From the NCBI GenBank assembly GCA_016215605.1, contig JACRJB010000025.1, positions 124,001 to 188,000 on the forward strand: a stretch of 64,000 nt of DNA, written 5' to 3'. Shown here piece after piece: positions 47,326-61,313 of this stretch. The position numbers were made by a program, and so were the translations under genes. The stretch is from Rhodopseudomonas palustris (GTDB lineage: Bacteria; Pseudomonadota; Alphaproteobacteria; Rhizobiales; Xanthobacteraceae). Within the stretch, counting starts at the first letter, position 1. The number at the start of each line of letters is the position of its first letter. The notes beneath the pieces are model-generated. The model was given only the letters and a program-made list of their open reading frames with translations. It did no database searches and was not told the DNA's origin.

Positions 47326-47640
47326 ATGCGCAACCTCCCTGCTCTCGTCTTGGCAATGGTGATCGTCACGCCGGCTGTGGCCGAGACACCCGGCGCCGTC
47401 ACCGGCGGCAGTCAGGACGTGATGGTCGGCGGCAAGCCGGCGGCGCGGGCGGGCGATACCGCCTCCGACGGCACGATCGTCGAGGGCTCGTCGAACGTCT
47501 TCATCAACGGCAAGCCGGCGGCGATCGGCGGCAGCCGCACCGGCTGCGGCGGCGTCGTGGTCGGCGGCGGGGGCTCCGGGGTGTTCATCAACGGCAAGCC
47601 GGTGGCGCGCAGCGGCGACGCGACGTCGGGCTGCAAGTAA
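47326..47640 (+). CDS. Exported PAAR-motif protein
   Basis: 104 aa from the ATG at 47326 (GAAGGA 8 nt upstream); an in-frame ATG at 47302 would bury the signal. Residues 1-19 are a Sec signal (LPALVLAMVIVTPAVA). The mature part is made of three PAAR-type units: QDVMVGGKPAARAGD, SNVFINGKPAAIGGS and SGVFINGKPVARSGD. PAAR proteins normally cap the VgrG spike of type VI secretion and are cytoplasmic, so a cleavable signal is unusual. No type VI gene is in the window. It is followed after 17 bp by the CHAT gene on the same strand. Confidence 0.85.
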   Translation: MRNLPALVLAMVIVTPAVAETPGAVTGGSQDVMVGGKPAARAGDTASDGTIVEGSSNVFINGKPAAIGGSRTGCGGVVVGGGGSGVFINGKPVARSGDATSGCK

Positions 47641-47657
47641 CCATCGCCCGCTCCGAC

Positions 47658-50363
47658 ATGGCAGTTCCGTCGAGGCCACGACCGGCCCCTCGCGCCCGGG
47701 TCGCCGTCCGCCTGTTGCTCGCGGCGCTCGCGCTCGAACCCGTGTTGCCCGCCGTCATCGCGCAAGCCCAAGCCCAACAGCGCCGCGCGCCGAGCGAACG
47801 CGACCTGGTGGCAAGGCTCAACGACGCCTTCCGTTCGCTGCAGGCCGGCGATCGCGACGGCGGCCGCCAGCGCCTCACCGCGGCGCTGCGCGCGGTGCAG
47901 GACAGCAACTACACCGCCCTCACCATCCAGGCCTATCTCAACGCCGTGACCTTTTTCGAGCGCCGCCGCGACACCGCGACCGCCTCCGAGCTGTTCGCCG
48001 AGGCTGCGAACACCAGCGCCGCCCGCCAGAACAGTCCGGACGCGACGACGCTGTGGTTCGAATATGCCCGCTTCCTCGAGCGCACCGTGCAATACGAGCG
48101 CGGCATTCCGGTCGCGGTCGAGGCCCGCAAGCGGATGCGCGCCAGCTATGGGCCGAACGGCGCGCAGGACATCGCCGGCAGCGACATCTTGGCCACGTTG
48201 CTGACCAACAACGGCGCGGTGGCCGCCGGGCTCAATCTTTCCGAAGAGACCTATCTCGGGGCGCGCCAGGCACTCGGCGACAAGGAGCCGCTGACCTGGC
48301 GCACCGAGAACAATTATGCCGAAGCGCTACGGATGGTCGGCCATCCCGACCTCGCCGCCAGGATCGACGCGCCGCTGTTGAAGAAGCGCATCGCGCATTA
48401 CGGTGTCGGCAGCATCCAGGCGCTGGTCAGCGCTAGCAATTTGGCGCTCGATCATCTGGCGATGGGCAACGAGGCCGAGACGATGCAGGCGCTGGCGTTG
48501 CAGAAGCGTTGTGCCGCCGAGCTCGCCGATCCCACCTCCGAACACGTCGCGCAGGCCGACACCTGGATCACTTACGCCAAGGCGTATTTCCATCCCGACC
48601 GCGCGCTGAGCACGGCCGAGCTGGAAGCAATGGCGCGGGTGAAGGACTGGAACGGCGCGCCGGACCTGCTGCGGATCAAATCCGCGCAGCTCGCCGCCGA
48701 CCACTACGAGCGTCGCGGCGACACCGGCCGTGCGCTGGCGCTGCGCATCGACGCCTATCACCGCGCGCAGCAGACGATCGCGCGGCAACATCCGATCACT
48801 TTCGACGCCCTGCTCGGCGTCGCTGTCACGCGGCTCAAGCGCGGCGACGCCGATGCGCTGGAGACGTTCAAAGACGTCGAGCAGCAATCCTTCAATTGGA
48901 TGCTGCGCGAGGTCGGCACCGCCGGCAACCGTTACGTCGCCGAGACGATGCGCAAGCTCGCCGACGACATCCTCTACGAATACGGCCGTTACGCGCTGAT
49001 CGATCCGGCGGCAGCCGTCGCCTACGCGGACGCGGTGTCGCGCTGGAAGACGATGGAGGACGGCGAGCGCACACTGCTGCGGCTGACGCTCGACCGCCTG
49101 CCCGACGAGCCGACCCGCGATCTCGCCCGCACCGTGCTGCGGCTGTCCGGCCAGCGGCAGGAGATGCTGTCCTCCGGCAAGCTCGACGACGATGCCCGCG
49201 ACATCTTGAAGCGACTGGACGAGGCGCGGCAGCAACTCGCCGCGCGCGCCGGCGCCAAGCCGCCGGCGGACGTGCGGCTGCCCTCGGTCGAGGACAAGCT
49301 CGCGGTGAACGACGCGCTGGTCGATTTCTTCGTCAGCGGCCGCGGCAGCCGAACGAATCCGACCGAGCCGAAGCCGGCAGCGCGGCTGCAGGCGGTCGTG
49401 CATCGCCAGGGTAAGCCGCCCCAGGTAATCGACCTCGGCCCGCTCGACAGCTTCACCGCCCCAAGCGTCGACGAAGCGGATCGTACCCAGCCGTTCCGGC
49501 GGCTGTACGACACGCTGATTGGGCCGCTGAAGCCGCAGCTTGCGGGCGTCACGCGGCTGTTCTTAGTGCCGGATGCCGACCTCTACAGCCTGCCCTTCGC
49601 GATGCTGCAGGACGGCAGCGGGCGCTATCTCGACGAGATCTACGACACCCGGATCCTGACCCGCGCCGATGCGATCGTGTTCGCCGATCAGGACGACAAA
49701 CTCATCGCGGGCACCAGGGCGGTGCTGGTCGGCGGCCTCGACTACGCCGGTGCGGCGAACCAGCTCCCTTCCACCAAGACCGAGATCGATCGGATCGCCC
49801 CCGATCTGCAGCGCCGCAACATCACCAACGTGATGTTGACCGGCGACGCCGGCGAACCGGCGTTCCGCCGCAACGCCGAAGGCGCCGCGCTGCTGCATCT
49901 CGCCACCCACGGCTTCTACAAGGCGGCGACCGACCGCACCGACGCGCTGTGGCGCAGCGGCCTCGTCGCCGCACATCCCCTGCTCGACCGTCCGCCCCGC
50001 CGCGACGGCGCGGACGGCGTGATCTATGCGCGTGAACTGATGGACTGGAACCTGTCGGCCGCCGACCTCGTCGTGCTGTCCGCCTGTCAGACCGCACTCG
50101 GCGATCCGAGCCGGATCGGCAGCGTCCGCGGCCTGCCGACCGCGCTGGCCATCGCCGGCGCCCGACGTTCGCTGCTGACACTGTGGGAAGTCGGCGACGA
50201 AGGCACCGCCAACTTCATGGCGCGGCTGTACCAGGTCCTCGCCGACGACAAGCTCGACTACGCCGCCGCCCTGCGCAAAGTCCGCATCGAGGCGATCCAC
50301 GGAAAGATCAAAGCCGCCGAAGACCCGTCGGTGTGGGCAGCCTTCGTGCTGTTCGAGAACTAA
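47658..50363 (+). CDS. Exported TPR-like and CHAT-domain (caspase-like) protein
   Basis: 901 aa. A signal peptide of about 38 residues ends near VIAQAQA. The region to about residue 560 is helical, TPR-like (repeated pairs such as YLNAVTFFERRRDTATASEL). The C-terminal 330 residues are a CHAT domain: catalytic His751 in LHLATHGFY and Cys810 in VLSACQTALGDP, with GARRSLLTLWEVGDEGTANF and the WAAFVLFEN ending typical of the fold. CHAT proteins are caspase-relative proteases or peptidases, several acting in bacterial defence; here the export signal places it in the periplasm. It is 17 bp downstream of the PAAR gene and convergent with pyrG 13 bp away. Confidence 0.92.
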   Translation: MAVPSRPRPAPRARVAVRLLLAALALEPVLPAVIAQAQAQQRRAPSERDLVARLNDAFRSLQAGDRDGGRQRLTAALRAVQDSNYTALTIQAYLNAVTFFERRRDTATASELFAEAANTSAARQNSPDATTLWFEYARFLERTVQYERGIPVAVEARKRMRASYGPNGAQDIAGSDILATLLTNNGAVAAGLNLSEETYLGARQALGDKEPLTWRTENNYAEALRMVGHPDLAARIDAPLLKKRIAHYGVGSIQALVSASNLALDHLAMGNEAETMQALALQKRCAAELADPTSEHVAQADTWITYAKAYFHPDRALSTAELEAMARVKDWNGAPDLLRIKSAQLAADHYERRGDTGRALALRIDAYHRAQQTIARQHPITFDALLGVAVTRLKRGDADALETFKDVEQQSFNWMLREVGTAGNRYVAETMRKLADDILYEYGRYALIDPAAAVAYADAVSRWKTMEDGERTLLRLTLDRLPDEPTRDLARTVLRLSGQRQEMLSSGKLDDDARDILKRLDEARQQLAARAGAKPPADVRLPSVEDKLAVNDALVDFFVSGRGSRTNPTEPKPAARLQAVVHRQGKPPQVIDLGPLDSFTAPSVDEADRTQPFRRLYDTLIGPLKPQLAGVTRLFLVPDADLYSLPFAMLQDGSGRYLDEIYDTRILTRADAIVFADQDDKLIAGTRAVLVGGLDYAGAANQLPSTKTEIDRIAPDLQRRNITNVMLTGDAGEPAFRRNAEGAALLHLATHGFYKAATDRTDALWRSGLVAAHPLLDRPPRRDGADGVIYARELMDWNLSAADLVVLSACQTALGDPSRIGSVRGLPTALAIAGARRSLLTLWEVGDEGTANFMARLYQVLADDKLDYAAALRKVRIEAIHGKIKAAEDPSVWAAFVLFEN

Positions 50364-50376
50364 TCAGAAGCGCGGC

Positions 50377-52014
<1,638 letters not shown>

Positions 52015-52174
52015 CTACCTTTAAGGCCCTCGGTCCGATTCGCCAAAGCGATTCGTCCCCAACGGGCGAACTTCAGAATGCCTGTGGGTGACGCCGAAAG
52101 ATCAGCGCCTTCAAAAGATTGCCGACGGCAGCTCAGACTCTCGTGAAGCCGCCGTCAGCGCATGCCGGCAATGC

Positions 52175-52564
52175 TTACTGCGATTGCGGCGGCGCCGGCG
52201 CGGCCGGGGGCTGGCTCTGCGGCTGATCGGCCTGCTTCAACGAGTCGAGCAGACCGCCACCCTGAGAGACCGGAGGCGCCGGGGTCGCCGGCGACTGCTG
52301 GGTCGGGACCGACGTCGGGATGATCGTCGTCGGCTTGCGGTTGTAGGTCGCCAGCCACGACAGCAGCAGGCTGGTGACAAAGAAGCCCGCCGCCAGAATC
52401 GCGGTGGTCCGGGTCAGTAGATTCGCCGTGCCGCGGCTCGACATGAAGCCACCGCCGCCACCGCCGCCGACGCCCAGGCCGCCGCCCTCGGACTTCTGCA
52501 ACAGCACAGCGCCGATCAGGCCCAGGACCAACATCAGGTGGATGACGATAATGACAGTCTGCAT
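52175..52564 (-). CDS. secG: Preprotein translocase subunit SecG
   Basis: 129 aa. Two membrane helices: residues 1-22 (VIIVIHLMLVLGLIGAVLL) and about 54-75 (ILAAGFFVTSLLLSWLA), joined by the Gly-rich SecG loop (LGVGGGGGGGFMSSRGTANLL), followed by a Pro/Gln-rich C-terminal tail about 50 residues long, which is common in alphaproteobacterial SecG. It assists SecYE-mediated export. It lies between tpiA and pyrG, all on the minus strand. Confidence 0.95.
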   Translation of the reverse strand: MQTVIIVIHLMLVLGLIGAVLLQKSEGGGLGVGGGGGGGFMSSRGTANLLTRTTAILAAGFFVTSLLLSWLATYNRKPTTIIPTSVPTQQSPATPAPPVSQGGGLLDSLKQADQPQSQPPAAPAPPQSQ

Positions 52565-52739
52565 GATACCCTTCCATCACAAGCCCGGATCGCCGAAAGG
52601 CCGACTTGGCGCCAGCGCGCGGCTGCTCGACAGGCTTGCGGGATAAACGAAGTCGCGCGGTGTCTACACGATCGGCAGGGGCATTGTCACCCCCGGACGG
52701 CTTGCAAACCGCGACGGTTCAAGCACGTCCTGCCCTCAG

Positions 52740-53522
52740 TTAGGGGCAACCGGCAGCGATCGCAAGGAAGTCGGCGGCCTTCAGGCTGGCGCCGCCGACC
52801 AAGGCGCCGTTGACGTTGGGAACCGCCATCAGCTCGCTGGCATTGGAGGGCTTGACCGAACCGCCATACAGCAACCGCATCCGCTCGCCCTCGGCGTTGA
52901 AGCGTTGCGTCAGAGTCTGGCGGATAAAGCCATGAACTTCCTCGACATCGGCCGCGGTCGGGGTCATGCCGGTGCCGATCGCCCAGACCGGCTCATAGGC
53001 CACCACCAGATTGACGGCGGTAGCGCCGTCCGGCAGCGAGCCGGCGAGCTGGCCGGCGACGACATCGAGGGTGTGGCCGGCATTGCGTTCGCCCTGGGTC
53101 TCGCCGACGCAGACGATCGCCACCAGCCCTGCCCGCCACACCGCCTGGGCCTTGGTGCGGACGATGGCATCGGTCTCGCCATGGTCGGCGCGGCGCTCGG
53201 AATGGCCGACGATGATGGCCCGCGCGCCGGCATCCGCCAGCATTTCGGCCGAGATGTCGCCGGTGTGTGCGCCTGAGGCATTGGTGTGGCAATCCTGTGC
53301 ACCGATTGCGACCGGCATGGCGCCATGCTCATGGGCGGCGGCGAGCCGGTCGGCGAAGGCGGCGATCAGCGTCGCGGGCGGACACACCAGCAGGTCGATG
53401 CCCGAAGATACCTTCTTGGCGCCTTCCAGCATGGCGTCGAACTCCGACGCGGCCGCCTTCAGGCCGTTCATCTTCCAGTTTCCGGCAATCAGCGGACGAA
53501 CGGCGGGGACCGGCATGGACAT
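52740..53522 (-). CDS. tpiA: Triose-phosphate isomerase
   Basis: 260 aa. Catalytic residues are Lys17 in GNWKMNG, His107 in VGHSERR and Glu177 in [11 protein letters not shown], and the phosphate-binding [11 protein letters not shown] and GALVGGASL follow. An ATG two codons downstream is an equally possible start. First gene of the tpiA-secG-pyrG cluster and divergent from ppiD across 244 bp. Confidence 0.97.
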   Translation of the reverse strand: MSMPVPAVRPLIAGNWKMNGLKAAASEFDAMLEGAKKVSSGIDLLVCPPATLIAAFADRLAAAHEHGAMPVAIGAQDCHTNASGAHTGDISAEMLADAGARAIIVGHSERRADHGETDAIVRTKAQAVWRAGLVAIVCVGETQGERNAGHTLDVVAGQLAGSLPDGATAVNLVVAYEPVWAIGTGMTPTAADVEEVHGFIRQTLTQRFNAEGERMRLLYGGSVKPSNASELMAVPNVNGALVGGASLKAADFLAIAAGCP

Positions 53523-53766
53523 TCTCGCTTCACGGGGTTGTGCATCCGCTAGCAGAGCCGTCCGCGATGCTCAAGGGCGCGTGATCGCGCAGCCCCGGCC
53601 TGCGACCAAAGTCCCCTGCGACGCGATGGCAACGGTAGATCGGCGGTGCGCCGCCGGTTGCGACGCTGTCACCGCCACTTTATGATGGATTTTCAAGCCG
53701 GCGACGCTAATTTGCGCCTCCGCGCGCAACCGCGCGGCCGGTTCCCTCCTGCGAAAAAGTGACTCC

Positions 53767-55668
53767 ATGCTTCGAGGAATACGCAACGCCTCATCCAACT
53801 GGGTTGGCAAGACCATCATGACTCTGGTGATGGGCGTGCTGATCCTCAGCTTTGCGGTCTGGGGCATTGCCGACATCTTCCGCGGGTTCGGTCGTTCGAC
53901 GCTGGCCACGATCGGCAGCACCGAGATCAGCACCGAGCAATTCCGGCAAACCTACAACGACCGCCTGCAGCAGATCGGCCGCCAGTTCGGCCGGCCGCTG
54001 ACGCCGGACCAGGCGCGCGCCTTCGGCATCGACCGCCAGGTGCTGCAGCAGGTGATTGCGGAGGCCGCGCTCGACGAAGATGCGCGCCGGCTCGGACTCG
54101 GCCAATCCGACGAACAGACGATGAAGAGCATTCTGGCCGATCCGAACTTCAAGGGCACCAACGGCGCATTCGATCCGAACCGCTTCCAGCAGGTGATCCG
54201 CCAGTTTGGCTTCACCGAGCAGCGCTACATCGCCGAGCAGCGCAAGGTCGCGCTGCGGCGGCAGATCGCCGGCACCGTCACCGCCGGCCTCGCGCCGTCG
54301 AACACGATGCTGCAGGTCGCGAGCCAATTCCAGAACGAGCAGCGCGCGATCGACTATCTCAAGCTCACCGACGCACAGGTCGGCGCGATCGAACCGCCCT
54401 CTTCCGAGGCGTTGGCGGCGTTCTACGAAGACCACAAGGCGCAGTTCCGCGCGCCCGAATATCGCAAGGTCGCGTTCGTCGCGGTGACGCCGGAGTCGAT
54501 CGCCAAATGGACCGAGGTGTCCGACGCCGACGCGCGCAAGCTGTTCGACGAGCGCAAGGACAAGCTGTCGACGCCGGAAAAGCGGCAGGTGTCGCAGATC
54601 GTGTTTCCGAATGCCGAAGAGGCGCAGGCCGCGCGCGCCAAGATCGCCGAGGGCGCGTCGTTCGACGACATCGCCACGCAGCGCGGGCTGAAGCCGGCCG
54701 ACGTCGAACTCGGGCTGGTCAGCAAGGCCGACATGCTCGACCCGGCGGTGGCGAACGCCGCCTTCACGCTGCCGCTGAACGAGGTCAGCCAGCCGATCAA
54801 GGGCGCTTTCGGCACGGCGCTGGTCAAGGTCGGCAAGATCGAGCCCGGCGTGCAGCCGAGCTATGAGAGCGTGGCGGCGACCATCAAGCGCGACGTCGCG
54901 CTGGAGCGCGCCCGCGCCAAGGTGCAGGAACTGCACGACAAGATGGAAGACGCCCGCGCGGGCGGCGCCAATGTGATCGAGGCGGCGAAGACGCTCGGCG
55001 TCAACGCGGTGACGATCGAGGCGCTGGATCGATCCGGCCGCGGCCCCGACGGGCAGCCGGTCAAGGACATCCCGCAGGGTCTCGAACTGGCGACCTCGGC
55101 GTTCAACAGCGACGTCGGCGTCGACACCGAATCGATCAATTTCCAGAACGGCTATGTCTGGTTCGACGTGCTCGGCGTGACGCCGTCGCGCGAACGCAGC
55201 CTCGACGAGGTCAAGGATCAGGTCGAGGCGCGCTGGCGCATCGAGCAGGTCACCAGCCGGCTGCGGACGCTGGCGGCTGAACTGGTGCAGAAGCTCGGCA
55301 CCGACGGCAAGCTCGCCGAGGTCGCGCCGCAGGGCGTCAAGGTCGAGACCGCGACCGGCCTGAAGCGCGAAGGCACCACGCCGGGCGTGCCGGCCAATGT
55401 GGTCGAGGCGGTGTTCAGGACGGCGAAGGATGGCTTCGGTCAGAGCCAGGGCGGCACCGGCAACGAGTGGTTCGTGTATCGCGTCACCGACGTCACGATC
55501 CCGCCGGTCGATCTCGCCTCCGCGGACGCGAAGAAATTGAAGGATGCCTTGGTGCAGCGGATGAACGACGAGCAGGTCGGCGAGTACATCGCCTGGCTCG
55601 AAAAGGACATCGGCACCAAGATCAACGACCAAGCGGTGGCGCAGGCAACGGGGGCGGCGACCAACTGA
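53767..55668 (+). CDS. ppiD: Periplasmic peptidyl-prolyl isomerase PpiD/SurA-N-type chaperone
   Basis: 633 aa. One N-terminal membrane helix ([19 protein letters not shown]), a SurA-like chaperone region starting SRTTLAT-like strands then [19 protein letters not shown], and a parvulin PPIase domain at about residues 270-365 ([38 protein letters not shown]). The rest is a second chaperone part. PpiD is anchored at the SecYEG exit and helps newly exported proteins fold. The trpD gene begins 37 bp later on the same strand, an order that is common in alphaproteobacteria. Confidence 0.93.
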   Translation: MLRGIRNASSNWVGKTIMTLVMGVLILSFAVWGIADIFRGFGRSTLATIGSTEISTEQFRQTYNDRLQQIGRQFGRPLTPDQARAFGIDRQVLQQVIAEAALDEDARRLGLGQSDEQTMKSILADPNFKGTNGAFDPNRFQQVIRQFGFTEQRYIAEQRKVALRRQIAGTVTAGLAPSNTMLQVASQFQNEQRAIDYLKLTDAQVGAIEPPSSEALAAFYEDHKAQFRAPEYRKVAFVAVTPESIAKWTEVSDADARKLFDERKDKLSTPEKRQVSQIVFPNAEEAQAARAKIAEGASFDDIATQRGLKPADVELGLVSKADMLDPAVANAAFTLPLNEVSQPIKGAFGTALVKVGKIEPGVQPSYESVAATIKRDVALERARAKVQELHDKMEDARAGGANVIEAAKTLGVNAVTIEALDRSGRGPDGQPVKDIPQGLELATSAFNSDVGVDTESINFQNGYVWFDVLGVTPSRERSLDEVKDQVEARWRIEQVTSRLRTLAAELVQKLGTDGKLAEVAPQGVKVETATGLKREGTTPGVPANVVEAVFRTAKDGFGQSQGGTGNEWFVYRVTDVTIPPVDLASADAKKLKDALVQRMNDEQVGEYIAWLEKDIGTKINDQAVAQATGAATN

Positions 55669-55705
55669 CGATGGCTTGTGCCTTCGCCGGTCGCCGATGG
55701 GGACG

Positions 55706-56722
55706 ATGGTTGATTTCAAGGCGATTATCGCAAAGGTCGCGACCGGCGCGACGCTGACGCGGGACGAAGCGACGAATGCGTTCGACGCGATGATGTCGGG
55801 CGACGCAACACCGTCGCAGATGGGCGCGCTGCTGATGGGCCTGCGGGTCCGCGGCGAGACCGTCGACGAGATCACCGGCGCGGTAACGACGATGCGCGCC
55901 AAGATGCTGACGGTCGCGGCGCCTTCCGACGCGGTCGACGTCGTCGGCACCGGCGGCGACGGCTCCGGCTCGGTCAACGTCTCGACCTGCACCTCGTTCG
56001 TGGTCGCCGGCTGCGGCGTCCCGGTCGCCAAGCACGGCAACCGCGCGCTGTCGTCGAAATCCGGCGCGGCCGACGTGCTGAATGCGCTCGGCGTCAAGAT
56101 CGACATCACCCCGGACCACGTCGGCCGCTGCGTCGCCGAGGCCGGCATCGGCTTCATGTTCGCGCCGACCCACCATCCGGCGATGAAGAACGTCGGCCCG
56201 ACCCGCGTCGAGCTCGCCACCCGCACGATCTTCAACCTGCTCGGGCCGCTGTCCAACCCGGCCGGCGTCAAGCGCCAGATGATCGGCGTGTTCTCGCGGC
56301 AATGGGTGCAGCCGCTGGCGCAGGTGCTGAAGAATCTCGGCTCCGAATCGATCTGGGTGGTGCACGGCTCCGACGGGCTCGACGAGATCACCCTCGCCGG
56401 CCCGACCGCCGTCGCCGAGTTGAAGGACGGCGAGATCAAGAGCTTCGAGATCAGCCCGGAGGACGCCGGCCTGTCGCGTGCGCCGGCCGAGGCGCTGAAG
56501 GGCGGCGATGCCGAGGCCAATGCGGTGGCGCTGCGCGCCGTGCTGGAAGGCATGCCGGGGCCGTATCGCGACGTCGTGCTGCTCAACGCCGCGGCGACGC
56601 TGATCGTCGCCGGCAAGGCGCGCGACCTCAAGGACGGCGTCGCGCTCGCCGCCAAATCGATCGACAGCGGCGCGGCCGAAGCGCGGCTGAAGAAGCTGAT
56701 CGCGGTCGCCGCGGCGGCGTGA
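55706..56722 (+). CDS. trpD: Anthranilate phosphoribosyltransferase
   Basis: 338 aa from the ATG at 55706 ([11 protein letters not shown]); an ATG at 55697 would add three residues. Second step of tryptophan synthesis. Motifs are [18 protein letters not shown] (PRPP-binding), [18 protein letters not shown], and [16 protein letters not shown], and the core [10 protein letters not shown]. Length is normal. Followed by trpC after a REP-containing gap; trpE/G are not in the window. Confidence 0.97.
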   Translation: MVDFKAIIAKVATGATLTRDEATNAFDAMMSGDATPSQMGALLMGLRVRGETVDEITGAVTTMRAKMLTVAAPSDAVDVVGTGGDGSGSVNVSTCTSFVVAGCGVPVAKHGNRALSSKSGAADVLNALGVKIDITPDHVGRCVAEAGIGFMFAPTHHPAMKNVGPTRVELATRTIFNLLGPLSNPAGVKRQMIGVFSRQWVQPLAQVLKNLGSESIWVVHGSDGLDEITLAGPTAVAELKDGEIKSFEISPEDAGLSRAPAEALKGGDAEANAVALRAVLEGMPGPYRDVVLLNAAATLIVAGKARDLKDGVALAAKSIDSGAAEARLKKLIAVAAAA

Positions 56723-56734
56723 AGTCATCGTTGT

Positions 56735-56824
56735 CGTCATGCCCGGGCTTGTCCCGGGCATCCCCGTCTCCAGCCGCAGATGCGGTCAAGACGTGGATGG
56801 CCGGGACGAGCCCGGCCATGACGG
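56735..56824. repeat. REP-like palindrome, family C, between trpD and trpC
   Basis: About 90 bp running from CGTCATGCCCGGGCTTG, with the inverted CCCGGG pair near the left end, to GGATGGCCGGGACGAGC and CCCGGCCATGACGG at the right. CGTCATG and CATGACG are the outer arms. It is a second class of intergenic palindrome known from alphaproteobacterial genomes. Confidence 0.85.
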
Positions 56825-56866
56825 AAGACTAAGCGACCTGATCACAGCATAGTAGGTAGCATCGCC

Positions 56867-57688
56867 GTGTCCGACATCCTGACCAAGATCGAAGCCTACA
56901 AGCGCGAGGAAATCGCCGCCGCCAAGCGCGAGCGCCCGCTCGCCGCACTCGAAGCGGACGCGCGCGCCGCGCCGCCGCCGCGCGGCTTCGTCCGCGCGCT
57001 GCGCGCCAAGCACGCCAGCGGCGACTACGCGCTGATCGCCGAGATCAAGAAGGCGTCGCCGTCGAAGGGGCTGATCCGCGCCGATTTCGATCCGCCGGCG
57101 CTGGCCAAAGCCTATGAGCAAGGCGGCGCGGCGTGCCTCTCTGTGCTCACCGACACGCCGTCGTTCCAGGGCAGCCTCGATTATCTGGTCGCGGCGCGCG
57201 CCGCGGTGTCGCTGCCGGCGCTGCGCAAGGACTTCATGTACGACACCTATCAGGTGGTCGAGGCCCGTGCCCACGGCGCCGACTGCATCCTGATCATCAT
57301 GGCGGCGCTCGACGACGCGGCCGCGAAGGACATCGAGGATGCGGCGTTCGATCTCGGCATGGACGTGCTGCTCGAAGTCCACGACGCGGCCGAACTCGAC
57401 CGCGCACTCAAGCTTCGCTCGCCGATGGTCGGCGTCAACAACCGCAATCTGCGCACCTTCGAGGTCACGCTGGCGACCAGCGAGGCGCTCGCGCCGCTGA
57501 TCCCGCGCGATCGGCTGATGGTCGGCGAGAGCGGCATCTTCACCCCCGACGATCTCGCCCGCCTCGCCCGCGTCGGCATGTCGACCTTCCTGGTCGGCGA
57601 GAGCCTGATGCGCCAGCAGGACGTCGCCGCCGCAACCCGCACGCTGCTCGCGCGCGACGTGACGCTGCGCTCGACCGGGACGAAATAG
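56867..57688 (+). CDS. trpC: Indole-3-glycerol-phosphate synthase
   Basis: 273 aa, TIM-barrel enzyme of tryptophan synthesis. Motifs are [17 protein letters not shown] with the catalytic Lys, [37 protein letters not shown] with Lys and Glu, [12 protein letters not shown] and [17 protein letters not shown] choice: the frame opens with GTG at 56867 (GTGTCCGACATC). Part of the trpD-trpC-moaC order common in Rhizobiales. Confidence 0.96.
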   Translation: MSDILTKIEAYKREEIAAAKRERPLAALEADARAAPPPRGFVRALRAKHASGDYALIAEIKKASPSKGLIRADFDPPALAKAYEQGGAACLSVLTDTPSFQGSLDYLVAARAAVSLPALRKDFMYDTYQVVEARAHGADCILIIMAALDDAAAKDIEDAAFDLGMDVLLEVHDAAELDRALKLRSPMVGVNNRNLRTFEVTLATSEALAPLIPRDRLMVGESGIFTPDDLARLARVGMSTFLVGESLMRQQDVAAATRTLLARDVTLRSTGTK

Positions 57689-57713
57689 TGCGCATCGCCC
57701 CGCTACCGGGCGC

Positions 57714-57886
57714 TCACCCTCCCCTTGAGGGGGAGGGTCGGCACGCGGCGCGCCTCGCGCGGCGCGTGACGGGGTGGGGTGACAGCCCTTGGACTCTGCT
57801 CCGCTTCGCGACCAACCCATTGCCCGCGGCTTCACCCCACCCCGGACGGCTGCGCCGTCCGACCCTCCCCCTCCAGGGGAGGGTGA
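57714..57886. repeat. Inverted pair of REP-like elements, family B, between trpC and moaC
   Basis: Left arm 57714-57783 (CACCCTCCCC-TTGA-GGGGGAGGGTC, ending GGGGTGGGGTGA) and right arm 57832-57886 (TCACCCCACCCCGGACGG, ending CCCTCCCC-CTCCA-GGGGAGGGTGAAG) are inverted copies around a 48-bp spacer. The element resembles the pair flanking the DUF559 gene in the pdh operon, but no gene lies between the arms here. Confidence 0.85.
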
Positions 57887-57930
57887 AGAAGCCGCGCGTC
57901 CTCGTCACTCTCTCAGCGTGAGTCCTGCCC

Positions 57931-58452
57931 GTGGCTAAGAAAACGACCAAGTCCGCTGCGCCCTCGCCCGCCCTCACCCACATCGGCAGCAGCGGCGAGG
58001 CGCGGATGGTCGACGTCTCGGAGAAATCCGCGACCGAACGCGTCGCAGTGGCCGAGGGCCGCGTGGTGATGAAGAAGGCGACGCTCGAGCTGATCCTGAG
58101 CGGCGACGCCAAGAAGGGCGACGTGCTCGGCACGGCGCGGATCGCCGGCATCATGGCGGCGAAGCGCACCTCGGATCTGATCCCGCTGTGCCACCCGCTG
58201 GCGCTGTCGAAGGTCACGCTCGACATCACCCCGAACGCCAAGCTGCCGGGCTGCGTCGTCCGCGCCACCGTCAAGGTCACCGGCCCGACCGGCGTCGAGA
58301 TGGAAGCCTTGACCGCGGTCTCGGTCGCGTGCCTGACGATCTACGACATGATCAAGGCGGTCGAACGCGGCGTGCGGATCGAGGGTATCCATCTACTCGC
58401 CAAGACCGGCGGCAAGTCCGGCGACTATGTCGCCGGCGCGGCGTCCAAATAG
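57931..58452 (+). CDS. moaC: Cyclic pyranopterin monophosphate synthase MoaC
   Basis: 173 aa starting at GTG 57931. Second step of molybdopterin synthesis. Motifs are [37 protein letters not shown] and [26 protein letters not shown], and the C-terminal [12 protein letters not shown]. Length is normal. In many alphaproteobacteria moeA follows moaC; here a P-type ATPase gene follows instead. Confidence 0.96.
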   Translation: MAKKTTKSAAPSPALTHIGSSGEARMVDVSEKSATERVAVAEGRVVMKKATLELILSGDAKKGDVLGTARIAGIMAAKRTSDLIPLCHPLALSKVTLDITPNAKLPGCVVRATVKVTGPTGVEMEALTAVSVACLTIYDMIKAVERGVRIEGIHLLAKTGGKSGDYVAGAASK

Positions 58453-58490
58453 GATAGGCTGCAGCGGCGGTCGCGAGAAACACAACGCCG

Positions 58491-61053
<2,563 letters not shown>

Positions 61054-61055
<2 letters not shown>

Positions 61056-61091
61056 GGCTGATCGACCAAGCCTGATCATTTAAGCCTGATC
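61054..61091. repeat. Three 14-bp-spaced direct repeats after the P-type ATPase
   Basis: AAGGCTGATC, AAGCCTGATC and AAGCCTGATC occur at 61054, 61068 and 61082, exactly 14 bp apart, starting in the ATPase stop codon. They lie in the 54-bp gap to the convergent zinc-ribbon gene. Confidence 0.7.
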
Positions 61092-61109
61092 GCCGAGGTC
61101 GTGACGCTG

Positions 61110-61313
61110 CTACGCGGAGATCCGATCGACCGCGTGGCGGTCGATCACGAAGCGGCTGGTATTGGCGCAGTCCTCGCAGCGATAGATGTGACGCTCGAAC
61201 TCATAGCAGCGCTGCCCGACCGGCCGCGGCTCGACCCGCGCGAGCCGCATGGTCGCGCCGCAGACGGGGCAGCGCGCGGGATCGAACGTGCTTTGATTGG
61301 TGCGCCAGACCAT
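61110..61313 (-). CDS. Small zinc-ribbon protein
   Basis: 67 aa from the ATG at 61313, which has an excellent Shine-Dalgarno (AGGAGGC); the frame is open 45 nt further upstream. Two CxxC pairs, CPVCGATM and YRCEDC, 28-30 residues apart make a zinc-ribbon-like site. The N-terminus MVWRTNQSTFDPARCPVC and the middle RLARVEPRP are conserved in similar small rhizobial proteins as I remember them. The role is unknown. Its 5' third overlaps the 3' end of the preceding gene (61201-61677) in another frame on the same strand. Confidence 0.75.
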   Translation of the reverse strand: MVWRTNQSTFDPARCPVCGATMRLARVEPRPVGQRCYEFERHIYRCEDCANTSRFVIDRHAVDRISA

